From Linyphia triangularis (Eukaryota; Arthropoda; Arachnida; Araneae; Linyphiidae): a stretch of 64,000 nucleotides of DNA. Both the position numbers and the translations under genes were made by a program. Shown here one piece after another: positions 1 through 8,692 of this stretch; position 1 is the first letter of the stretch, and each line of letters begins with the position of its first letter. The notes beneath the pieces are model-generated. The model searched no databases and was not told where the DNA came from. It worked only from the letters and a program-made list of their open reading frames with translations. The DNA lies in NCBI GenBank assembly GCA_963978545.1, contig OZ021730.1, positions 4,938,201 through 5,002,200 on the forward strand. The letters are read 5' to 3'.

Positions 1-532
1 CTAACTTTTGAATTTGAATATTAATATAACGAAATATATAAATTATTAAATTTATTTAATTAATTACTGTTATTTTTTTATTACGATTAATAATTATTAA
101 TGAACTACTAAAACCTTTTTGCACTAATCTGGTAGCAAATTGCAAACATAAAAAATAAATATTCATTTAATATCGAAAAAATGGGCTATGGAACGGCGTC
201 GTCTGTCTGTACGGCAATTAAGCCCTTATTTATAAATTCAGAATTTAATCTCGTTAATTGTTTTGAAAAGTACCGTTTACATTAATTTGTGGTTGCTTGG
301 CATATATTTATTTTAAATATGGCTGCTGTCAGTGAAGGTGCCGTTAGAAAGTTAATGATTAGTCAACTATTAAATTATAAAAATTAACCCTACAACTCCC
401 TTGCAAATAGTCCTGAAGACGCCTAATTTAAAGGATAATTTCTGCACTCTTCTCTATAAACATTAAAAATGCTAAAAAAAAATTTAATCGAAAGAAGTGT
501 TTTGGGAATCTATTCAGCTTTTTAGGCCTTAG
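1..532. other. AT-rich intergenic DNA, no gene seen
   Basis: The stretch is AT-rich with short homopolymer runs and many stops in all frames. I see no coding or RNA signal. Its last 12 bases (521-532, TTTAGGCCTTAG) are the left copy of the target-site duplication of the adjacent SINE. Confidence 0.6.
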
Positions 533-716
533 TATTGGTTAGTTGTATTCAGATTATCTGGCGCCGTCAGCAACACGAGGGAAATAATGCACCGAAACAT
601 TTCGTCATTTAACAAACCAACATACATTTACAAACACCCATGCCTAACACGGGACTCGAACCCGCAACCTCGCGGTCTAGAAGCCAGCACGCTAACCACT
701 ATACCGTTTGGTCGGC
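533..716 (-). mobile_element. tRNA-derived SINE, full length, with TSD
   Basis: Read on the minus strand, the element starts GCCGACCAAACGG, carries a pol III A-box-like TAGTGGTTAGCG and a canonical B box GGTTCGAGTCC inside a tRNA-like head, then a tail of about 110 bp ending in an ACTAACCAATA-type 3' end. It is flanked by a perfect 12-bp direct repeat, TTTAGGCCTTAG, at 521-532 and 717-728, the mark of target-primed insertion. The same family occurs at 13513-13693 and twice in every unit of the downstream array. The head would be transcribed by pol III; the element encodes no protein and would depend on a LINE for movement. The tRNA of origin is uncertain; the anticodon-loop position reads TCT, so an Arg tRNA is possible. 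Confidence 0.9.
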
Positions 717-728
717 TTTAGGCCTTAG

Positions 729-1047
729 GAACTCAAATGTATCTGATTGCACAAAAATATTTCTAAAGTTGCATAAATTATAATAATAATTTTTTTTCGT
801 TTACACCATGACCATCTCCGGAAATGGCAAACGCAACTGCACTATACTCCATCCGCCCCCTCCTTCTCCACATTACACAAACCCTTTGTTGGCAAGTTCA
901 GTCCAGCAAACTTGTAGAGAGAGAGAATAATGCTATAAGATTTTGCGATCATTGTGTGGTGCAAAAGACATCGTTGGATATTAGGGTGCATAACCTCTTC
1001 ACAGCGCAAAAAAAGATTGAATACTGTTATGATTTTTTTCCACTGAG
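729..1047. other. Unassigned flank, possibly LTR-element interior
   Basis: Both strands carry an ORF of 69-76 codons here (824-1054 plus, 842-1051 minus), neither resembling a family I know. The minus-strand frame lies directly downstream of the candidate LTR in that element's transcription direction, so the segment could be leftover retrotransposon leader. That is inference. Confidence 0.3.
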
Positions 1048-1390
1048 GCAATGATGGGACAGATTTTCAGATAAAAACTAGTATTTATTCTCTTCAGAAA
1101 ACTCACAAAATTTATTCACAGATAACAGTGCAATCACTATTAATCTTCAATACAAGCTTCAACAAGAACAGCTTCGAATATAGCGATTAAACAAGCTCAC
1201 TCCAATAGGTCAACAGAGCGATCGCGATCAGCTTTCAACGAAGTCCGAAGTTAATCTGAAAACTTTCCCGATCTCCGATCTTTATATACTTGGCGCGAGA
1301 GGTTTTTCGCGAAATTTCCTGCCAATTCGTCGGAAAAGAAACATCTCGAAATGTGTCGATTGCTTTAGGTGTTGCCACCTTTTTCTAACA
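1048..1390 (-). mobile_element. Candidate solo LTR (Gypsy or BEL type)
   Basis: Read on the minus strand, the segment starts TGTTAGAAAAAGGTGG at 1390 and has a core promoter layout: a TATA box (TATATAAAG, about 1280-1288) followed by a more GC-rich stretch and then AATAAA signals at 1111-1116 and about 1083-1088. It ends in a region running into GCCTCAGTGG near 1045. TG at the 5' end, TATA and polyadenylation signals in this order and spacing are what an LTR looks like. I could not fix the 3' boundary, find an exact short target duplication or see gag/pol beside it. It might instead be an unrelated promoter-like sequence. Confidence 0.45.
1280..1288 (-). promoter_or_regulatory. TATA box of candidate LTR
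   Basis: The minus strand reads TATATAAAG. It sits about 100 bp inside the TGTTAG end and about 165 bp upstream of the first AATAAA, a normal U3-R arrangement. Its meaning depends on the LTR call. Confidence 0.4.
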
Positions 1391-1823
1391 TGTATAATCG
1401 CTGTTAAAAAAATACAATAAGATAAAAATAAATTACAATAGAATTTTAAAATAATACTTAACTATTTACACTATATACAGACAATTTGTGCAACAATACT
1501 CATGAGAACGATCACTAAACTATCGCTTAGACGCAACTTGTTTTTATATTTGCTTTTTCCCTCTAGGAAGAAGCACTTGATTAGGCAGACCAATGAAAAA
1601 CTTGTATGCATGAATGTCAGGCTTTCTAAATACTTATAAATTATAGAACAGAAAAAGGAGTGGTGGTTAACCATAATAGTAGGGAGGGAAATTTATTTAG
1701 GTAGTGCTAATTTATTTTGCTTGCCGCAAAACAATAATAAAATACAAAAAGTATTGGTTTATTTTTTATTTTTATTATTGTCAATTTTATGAGATTTTTA
1801 CAACATGGATTAATTTAATAAAG
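1391..1823. other. AT-rich intergenic DNA, nothing recognised
   Basis: Mostly A/T with short runs. The only open frame (1471-1674 minus, 67 codons) has no recognisable motif, and I treat it as chance. Confidence 0.5.
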
Positions 1824-2196
1824 AGGAAGTCCTAACAAGGATAATTTCCTACACTCGCTTTGTTATAACCTTATAACCCAGTGCGTTTAGAAACTATTTA
1901 AAAAAAAAACTTGAAATTTGATGATAGGTACGAAACATTACCTAATGAAATGGCATAAAATAAAAATTTTAAATTAGCGTCTAATATATTTTATTTTATA
2001 TTTGAAATTCTTACGTCAATGGATATGCAGTTGCTTTACCTGGTTTTCACTTTTGCTATTTAATTTTCATTTATAAAAGATATACATTAAATGAAAAGAA
2101 TTTATGTCATACCTTAAGTAATCTTTTTATAACAGAAAGTTGTTTCCAAATCCACTGGGCTAGAAGATTGTAACAAAGCGAGTACAAGGACTTCCT
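1824..2196. repeat. Inverted-repeat (MITE-like) element, ~370 bp
   Basis: Left arm 1824-1894 (AGGAAGTCCT, then CTCGCTTTGTTATAACC, then CCCAGTGCGTTTAGAAAC) is complementary to right arm 2142-2196 (GTTTCCAAATCCACTGGGC, then GTAACAAAGCGAGTAC, then AGGACTTCCT). The left arm has about 20 extra bases after the first block. The spacer is AT-rich and non-coding. The outer ends form a ten-base terminal match. I saw no convincing target duplication, so the transposon class is open. Confidence 0.65.
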
Positions 2197-2384
2197 ATTT
2201 ACTTAATTTGGATTAACGGATGATTCTGCTTTATTTCTAATGTATATCCAGTCTTAATGGGGCTTCTTAAAAACCGAATGTTTCCTCGTATTAATTAACT
2301 ACTCTTGAATTAATAACTATAGCCTAACTTACCGAAACAAGCCTAAATGCTGCAAGTTCTATCACTAAGGGCTTTACAAAAAAT

Positions 2385-2516
2385 AAAATTCTACGTTATG
2401 GGATTCAGCGCCAAAGTGGTAGAATGCGGAAACTATTACTTGAAATACCAAGGATTTCCAAAACGAAGATTCCGCCTTCTACCATTTCAGCGCTGAATCC
2501 CATGACACAGAATTCT
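2385..2516. repeat. Fold-back element with ~46-bp arms
   Basis: Arms around 2385-2431 and 2470-2516 are inverted copies: ATGGGATTCAGCGC pairs with GCGCTGAATCCCAT, and GGTAGAATGCGGAA with TTCCGCCTTCTACC, with a few mismatches. The spacer is about 38 bp. AATTCTAC occurs just outside or at both ends in the same orientation and could be a target duplication or part of the arm. This is a small non-autonomous DNA element or a strong RNA hairpin. Confidence 0.65.
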
Positions 2517-3931
2517 ACCGGCGAATAACGCCAACAAAATATATGCCACAAAACTTATTACTCATTTTTTTTTTTTTTTTTTTTTTATAAGATCAAGTAT
2601 ATATAAGAAAAAGTAGAAAAAGCAGTATTTTTCCATACAAATTTTTTTATTTTGTGCCTTTTTTATTACGATGCACGATTTTAAAATGACTATTTTAAAC
2701 AATTAGAATAATTATTAGAGAATACACGAGTTCTTTGGTTATTTATATGACTTTCTAACGGGAAAGATCGTAAATAGATAAATATTTCTTTAGATTAAAA
2801 AAAAAAAAAAATCCTGAGAGTGTTCACAATACATACTGGCCCAGCTGTGAAACAACCAAAAACTATTTACAATAACAACACAAATGTTTCTAGTAATTAA
2901 AGAAATGCAAAACTAACTTTAAAAAATTTCGATTAACAGGCTTGATTGACAATTTTCTAATATTTGCAAACCTACCGCTATGGTTTTTAGCAGTAATATT
3001 CAATGACAACTTTAATAAATACTTTGCACACAAGTTCAGATAAAATTTTCTTGTGCTCAAGTTTAGGTTCTTCAGTCTTTTCAGGTTAGGCTTTAAGCTT
3101 TTTCTTTTTAAAGTCCGAACATAACCGTCGGAACGAAAATGTTTTCTGCACACCTGCTTTGAAAAAGAAGTTTCCTTGACATGGCCTTTAACTACTATTC
3201 ATTTGAAGGAACTTCATGCAATGAAAGGCTTTTAAGTTTGCCTATCACCTCCTTGCAAAATGGAACAAAAAAATACACCATATTAGGGAATACTTAATTT
3301 TAGCAGACGCCCTAACTTATATGCAATTTAAAACAATATTAGAAACCAAATAACAGTGGGTCTGTAAAAGCGACATCTAGAGACCACTCGAGATACCGGA
3401 GCGTCCGTAAGAAAACCAGCCATCTGACTCACTTGCAGTTATGAGTTTCATTGTGAAGGACGCTTTGGTATTATACATTACAAATGATTATATATTTTGT
3501 AATATCAAATTTAAAAAACAAATTTGTTCAATTAAAAATCTGGAAAATTTGACATTGCTACTATTTGCTTTACTTAAGAAAAATGAGATTTTTCCAATTT
3601 TTACACACAAACTTCCTTAAATGCTTTTAAAACTTATTATAGGATGCATTAAAGATTATTAGAGAATAAACAGCACATAATCTATTTAAATTTCAAGTTA
3701 TAAAATATATTCTTACTCATTGAATAACTTAACAAAACGACAAGGTTACCATATTGAATATCTAATTGACATTTATATTAACTTAATTATTCAACAATTG
3801 TTTAATTAAAAAACTGTTTTCTAATAGATAAATAAATTTTAATATAACTATCTAATTAAAATTACAACCTTATTAAGTGTTAATAGATAAGGCAAGTGCT
3901 CTTAATTAAATTAAATAGATAAGTAATTCAA
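2517..3931. other. AT-rich DNA without recognisable genes
   Basis: The region holds a 22-base T run (2565-2586), an A run near 2798-2810 and one 87-codon minus-strand frame (2890-3153) rich in Lys, Arg and Leu with no known motif. I see no splice-consistent gene structure, RNA gene or element ends until the Helitron-like 5' end at 3932. Confidence 0.5.
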
Positions 3932-4000
3932 TCTATAATAATAAAACAGGCTGTGTGTGTCTGTCTGTGGATGTATAGAAACCTACTTAAAATTGGAGTA

Positions 4001-5035
4001 GAGCTCTGAAATTTTCAGCATAAGTAGTTTTGGCCTTCTAATTGCATACATGTCAAACAGAATGTTAAAATTTTAATTAGTTCTTTTTTAATTAATTTTT
4101 TTAACCAATTTTTTTTTACAAAGTGACTTTAAATAGAGATACAGCTCTGAAATTTTCAACATATGTAGTTTTAGCCTTCCAAATGGACTTTTGAAAAACA
4201 GAATGTTGAAATTTTAATTAGTTATTTTTTAATTAATTTTTTTATTAAATAATAAACATTGTTCAAAATGATTTCTAATAAGGCTACAGCTCTGAAATTT
4301 TCAACATAAGTAATTTTGGTCTTCTAATTGGACTTTTGAAAAACAGAATTTTAAAATTTTGTTTAGTTCTTTTTTAATTAAATTTTGTTTAGTTCTTTTT
4401 TAATTAAATTTTTGTAATTACTGCATATTTTACAAAACGATTTCTATTAAGCTACAGCTCTGAAATTTTCAACATAAGTAGTTGTGTAATTCCAATTGGA
4501 CTTTTGAAAAACATAACTTTAAAATTTTATTTGTTTTTTAACCCATAGAGCGGCTGTTCCGGATTATCTCGTCCTTTTATCCCCAGTTTTTCCAGCAATA
4601 CACAAAATTTTTAAATTTATAAATGAAATTTAAAATAAAATATTTGTTTAGTAATTTTGTTAGGATGATCTAAAACCCATTTAAAACAAATTGAATGAGA
4701 AATTAAATTAATTATATATTAGAATCAGAAATTTAATTTAAAAATTATTGCAAGGAAAAAACTGAACAATTTTGTCCATTCCCTGGACGCTCAATGGGTT
4801 TAATTTTTTTTAAATATAACAAATATTTTACAAAACTATTTCTAAATTGGGCTGCAGTTCTGAAATTTTCTATACAAGTAGTTTCGGCCTTCTAAATGGA
4901 CTTTTGACAAAAAAATTTAAAATTGTATGTGTTTTTTAATTAATATTTTCACAAAAAGCGACTTCTAAGAGGCCTTGAGCTCTGAAAGTTTCTAAATAAG
5001 TAGTTTTGGCCTTTCAATTTTGCTTTCCACAAACA
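4001..5035 (+). repeat. Diverged tandem repeat inside the Helitron-like element
   Basis: Six copies of a motif around GCTCTGAAATTTTC followed by AAGTAGTTTTGGCCTTCTAA begin near 4001, 4141, 4286, 4453, 4851 and 4976. Spacing is about 125-167 bp except for the 398-bp gap, which is explained by the inserted MITE at 4542-4799. Each copy is followed by AT-rich filler with AATTTTAATTAGTT-like sequence. Confidence 0.75.
4542..4799. mobile_element. piggyBac-like MITE with TTAA flanks
   Basis: The element is bordered by TTAA at 4538-4541 and 4800-4803. The left end reads CCCATAGAGCG and the right end is its complement, CGCTCAATGGG. A subterminal block also repeats inverted: CAGTTTTTCCAGCAATA near 4586-4602 against TATTGCAAGGAAAAAACTG near 4746-4764. 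TTAA targets and CCC-starting ends are typical of the piggyBac superfamily. It is 258 bp, has no ORF, and interrupts the tandem repeat of the Helitron-like element, so it inserted later. Confidence 0.7.
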
Positions 5036-5108
5036 CGTGTTAAAATAATTTTAAAAGGGTGTTGTATTATTGTATTAAAGGGGATTTTTTGTTTCTCTAT
5101 TAAGGCTT

Positions 5109-5315
5109 TACGCAGCAATTAGATTTTAGTGAGTGAAGCGAGCTTATGCTTACGCAGCAATGAACCTTTCAGCGAGCGAAGCGAGCCTATGTTTGCATAG
5201 TAATGAACCTTTCAACGAGTAAAGTAAGCTTGTGCTTATGTGTCAATGAACTTTTCAGCAGGCAAAGCTAGCTCGATTTTGCGTAGCGATGAACCTTTTC
5301 TGCGAACGAAGCGCC
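5109..5315 (+). repeat. ~43-bp tandem repeat, five copies
   Basis: Copies start near 5109, 5151, 5193, 5237 and 5281. The core reads GCAGCAATGAACC, then TTTCAGCGAGCGAAGCGAGC. Copies differ at several sites. It lies at the 3' side of the Helitron-like element, upstream of the terminal hairpin region. Confidence 0.75.
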
Positions 5316-5426
5316 AAAAACCGGGACCTATACACCAATGACGGATTTCCGCAACGCGAGGCCTCACAGCTAGCTAAAATATTGCACATGTTAAAATTTC
5401 GTAGTGAAGTACTTGTATTCAGCTAG

Positions 5427-6169
5427 TTTTAACATATTTATTAAAAAAATTTATAAAATTCAGAGAAAAACTCTACGCATTTACAATTTTAGAATGTTCC
5501 TTCATTCAAAACATTGAATATCATTTGCAATCAAAATTAAAATTTTAAATAAATTTCAAAGCGAGTCATGTCTTGCTCAATTAGACAGTAGATGTATAAT
5601 TAAACTTTAATTTAACAATGATAATTGTACTATAAGTGCACAAATGCTTTTTAATTAACACTTGGTAGGAGTGGTAGATTTTTGCAAAGTTAGTTTAAAA
5701 AAAAGGAGAAATTTCTTTTTTTCCAATGTCTCCAGGTAACATTGCCCAATTTTTTTTTTTTTTTTACAGTGAACTAATTACAAACACTTTTGATGGTATT
5801 TTACTCTTGTTGTAATAAAGTGCTGAATTTTTTTCTTCAATTCCTAAATAATTTCCAGCGAATTTGGATAGCACAGATTCGTTGAATAAGCATATTCATA
5901 TTAAATAGAGGTGGTACCTATTTTAAAGTTTTATTTATATAGCTTCTTGATACACAAACAATATAAATAAAGGACATCATCCATCTACGATTAAATAAAT
6001 GGTACACAGGGAAATCCTTTCAACAAAGGACATTTCATGAATTTCACATCAATATTTTACCGTAAAGAACATCCAATGATAAAGTAGATAAAAAGTACTT
6101 TTAAAAAATTTCTGAATGCATAAACTTGGGAGCACTCCGTTAGGCTAAACACACCACCTCTGGAATACT
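5427..6169. other. AT-rich DNA, nothing recognised
   Basis: The stretch begins right after the Helitron-like end and includes a T run near 5751-5766. There are no open frames of note and no repeats that I could pair. Confidence 0.5.
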
Positions 6170-6740
6170 ACCTCACTCTATTGAAAAACCGTTACATTTT
6201 AAAATAGTATTACAATGTTTAAAGTTAGAGTTGGCAAAGCCCTTTCCAGCAACAGAGACATTCTTTCCTGTGTCCTCCAGGGAAGTGTACTGGGACGTAT
6301 CCTGTATAATTTTTATACATTTAACTTTCCAGTGGACAGAGATAAATTCAATCAATTAACAGCTTTTTATGCAGATGACACTGTAATAGTCACAAAATCT
6401 ATAAATACGAGAGCAATTAAAGATGTATCGTGTTGTCTCCAGAGAAATGTAATTTTATAACTTTATTTTTATACAGGCATTTACTAATAATATAGAGGCT
6501 CCTTCAATGAGAATTATAAATTTGAAAACTACTGATGAACTAAAATACTTGCACTGTGTCGATATGCATCTTGATATAATTGTACTTACAACCAGCACGA
6601 AACTCTGCCAACATTTTTGAAATTTTTTAAAAATATTAAAAGACTTCCGTAGTCGTTAAATACCAAGAGAAGCTGCTCCGCTATGGTAGTAGAAAGTAGA
6701 AACTTTTTACATCTACTGAAATTGCTTAATTCGGATGTGT
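6170..6740 (+). pseudogene. Decayed Jockey-type LINE reverse transcriptase fragment
   Basis: The frame at 6215-6460 translates to a piece of a non-LTR reverse transcriptase: FKVRVGKALSS, then CVLQGSVLGRILYNFYT (the PQGSVLGPLLYN block with P changed to L), then FYADDT, the catalytic A/YADD block. About 90 bp downstream, KYLHCVDMHLD (around 6542-6574) matches the usual VKYLGVxLD motif, followed by frames that have lost register. Upstream, LLKNRY (around 6180) fits the segment before FKVRVG. No endonuclease or ORF1 is present. The motif set is Jockey-like and differs from the LINE at 6870-12588, so this is an independent old insertion. Confidence 0.8.
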
Positions 6741-6931
6741 TTTAAAAATAGTCTTCTGATTACAGGAAACTCAGCAGACCGTTTTTTATTTATATCAACC
6801 ACCAATTGTTTCAATGAAAAAAATTAATTAAAAAAAAAATGAAAGTTATTAAATTTTCCAAATTTTAACTGCAGAGTATATGGCTGACGCATGCACTTCA
6901 ATTGTCTCCATTACATTTGACCCCTCAGGGG

Positions 6932-6952
6932 GTTTACTTTCTCAAAGTAAAC
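6932..6952 (+). other. Perfect hairpin in LINE 5' UTR
   Basis: GTTTACTTT (6932-6940), loop CTC, AAAGTAAAC (6944-6952) forms a nine-base-pair perfect stem. It lies near the start of the element, in a segment flanked by runs of C and G. It may be part of the LINE's internal promoter or a structured RNA leader; that is inference. Confidence 0.6.
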
Positions 6953-7553
6953 ACGGGCTTCACAACCCCGGGTTGCCCCAGTGATCTATCCCTCATTCTG
7001 TTTTACCTTCCTATTTTGGTTTTGTATTTATTGTTTGGCTTCTTTTCCATCCCTCATTGTGGTTACCTCATCAGAGGTGAGGGTTCCCCTTGAGAAGCTT
7101 TGTGCCGCTCTGTTGCTATCAGCTTCTCTTGGGGATTATATCACCCACGTGTTTGCCGTGCGTGGAGACCCGTGTCCCTTTAAAGGGGGATCCTGGTAGT
7201 TGAGGGACGACATGCTGTCCCAATACACTACTTTGGCCCTTGCTTCAGATAAACGAGAAGTACACATTGGTCCCGTGTGTATCAATCGGCTGGTCGTCCG
7301 ACTTCGTCAGCGACTTGGGATCAAGCGTCCGACTCGTCTGTTGGGAATCTCGTTAAGGGTGGAGACTTCTACAGGGACGAGTCGGTCGCGCATAGGCACT
7401 GGTTAACCCGATAGAGTCATTCCGTGCGTAACAGTTCTGTTGATATTTTGTTTTCTTTTATGATTTTTGTTGCTTGCTGGGATGCTCTATCCCCGATATT
7501 GTGGACTCCATGGAGGGTGGGACACTAGAGCACGATTTTTTTTCTTTTCTTTT

Positions 7554-8690
7554 ATGGCTAATAAATCTTCTTCTTCTCCCCCTAGTGGGGAGCAACATGG
7601 ACAAAACTTTACAAATCACATTGCAGCAAAATTCTTCATCGTTCATCGCAAGGAGGGCTCTTTCGAAAAGGTATCTCCATTTCTAATAGAAAAAACTCTA
7701 GCATCATTTGTTGGCGATACAGCTTCAGTTAAGAAACTGAAGTTTGGTGATCTATTAGTGGAAGTTCGTAATGCCCAACAAGCGAAGAATATACTAAAGA
7801 TAGAATATTTTGGAACACTCCCGGTAAATGTGACAGTACATGGTTCCCTTAATAAATCTCGCGGTGTGGTATCTGAATCAGACCTTTACCACACACCGGA
7901 GGACGAGATTCTTGACCACTTACGTGAGCAACACGTTTCAGCCGTCCACCGTATAACCATACGTCGAGAAGGGAATATCATACCTACTAAGCATTCGATT
8001 CTCACTTTTGATTTGCCCACATTACCATCGCATATAAAAGCCGGCTATTTGAATTGCAATATTCGTCCGTATGTTCCGAACCCACTTCGCTGTTTCAAGT
8101 GCCAGAAATATGGTCACTCACAAACAGCTTGTCGTGGGGAAACGGAAACATGCGCACGTTGTTCAGGTACTGGACATGCTAGTGCAAATTGCAAGGCACC
8201 TGAAAAGTGTATTAATTGTGATGGCTCACATCCATCTTACTATCGGAAATGTCCAGTGTGGGTAAAAGAAAAGGAAATCCAGACCGTGCGAGAGAACCAG
8301 AATTTGTCATACTTTGATGCTAGAAGACTTGTTGAAGCTAGAACCCCTTCTGTTGGTGTCGCCTATGCTGATGTTTGCAAAAAAACTTTCAGCAGCCAAA
8401 GCACACAGACAGAGTCTACTTCCTCAAGTCTAGTTAAATTACCTCAGAGAACATCTACGGAGGTAATTAAACAACCACTTATTTTAAAGAAAACCTTAGC
8501 TAAATCCAAAGCATTACAAGCGATCAAACTTAAATCAGCTAAAGGAGGACCTTCTCGAGAGAAGCTCTCTAACCGTTTTAATATCCTTCGTTCATTTAGG
8601 GAGGCGGATGTGGTGAACCTTCACTCATCTGATGACGAAGATATTAGTGAAGAGCCTGACCCCCCTTTTAAAATTGCATCAAGTAATTAA
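7554..8690 (+). CDS. LINE ORF1: gag-like RNA-binding protein with zinc knuckles
   Basis: The frame encodes 378 residues from the ATG at 7554 (MANKSSSSPPSG). An upstream in-frame start at 7467 would add 29 residues dominated by Phe and Trp translated from UTR, so I prefer 7554. Residues 180-233 hold three zinc knuckles: CX2CX4HX4C (CFKCQKYGHSQTAC), a second CX2CX4HX4C (CARCSGTGHASANC) and a CX2CX3HX6C knuckle (CINCDGSHPSYYRKC). The segment before them, beginning around residue 65, fits the RRM-like region of such gag proteins, and the C-terminal ~110 residues are polar and probably disordered. The protein would coat the LINE RNA and form the RNP. The frame is fully open even though ORF2 is broken. 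Its stop codon overlaps the ORF2 start. Confidence 0.9.
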   Translation: MANKSSSSPPSGEQHGQNFTNHIAAKFFIVHRKEGSFEKVSPFLIEKTLASFVGDTASVKKLKFGDLLVEVRNAQQAKNILKIEYFGTLPVNVTVHGSLNKSRGVVSESDLYHTPEDEILDHLREQHVSAVHRITIRREGNIIPTKHSILTFDLPTLPSHIKAGYLNCNIRPYVPNPLRCFKCQKYGHSQTACRGETETCARCSGTGHASANCKAPEKCINCDGSHPSYYRKCPVWVKEKEIQTVRENQNLSYFDARRLVEARTPSVGVAYADVCKKTFSSQSTQTESTSSSLVKLPQRTSTEVIKQPLILKKTLAKSKALQAIKLKSAKGGPSREKLSNRFNILRSFREADVVNLHSSDDEDISEEPDPPFKIASSN

Positions 8691-8692
8691 TG
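8688..8692 (+). promoter_or_regulatory. TAATG stop-start overlap between LINE ORF1 and ORF2
   Basis: ORF1 ends with TAA at 8688-8690, and the last A is the first base of the ORF2 ATG (8690-8692). ORF2 then opens with MASFVSWNCRG, the normal first residues of an APE endonuclease, so this is the true start. Such overlaps are known to support termination-reinitiation in some LINEs (SART1 is the studied case). Confidence 0.8.

Larger units (their letters stand above)
3932..5426 (+). mobile_element. Non-autonomous Helitron-like element
   Basis: The 5' end reads TCTATAATAATAAAACAGG followed by a TGTGTGTGTCTGTCTG stretch, and the 3' end reads TATTCAGCTAG. It therefore starts with TC, ends with CTAG, and sits between a 5' A (3931) and a 3' T (5427), which matches the known Helitron rule of A-to-T insertion without target duplication. 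A palindrome GAAGTACTTG lies just before the end, where Helitrons carry a hairpin. There is no Rep/helicase ORF, so it would need enzymes in trans. The interior consists of two tandem repeats and a nested MITE. The last ~34 bases match a segment in every array unit at 12589-64000. Confidence 0.7.

Noticed and set aside
824..1054. 76-codon plus-strand ORF
   Set aside because: It overlaps an equally long antisense ORF and lies beside the candidate LTR. Neither shows a family motif.
2890..3153. 87-codon basic minus-strand ORF
   Set aside because: Low-complexity Lys/Leu/Asn composition in AT-rich DNA, no motif and no homologous context.
7467..7553. Upstream start for LINE ORF1
   Set aside because: The extra 29 codons are dominated by UTR-like T-rich sequence. 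The start at 7554 gives a normal gag-like N-terminus.
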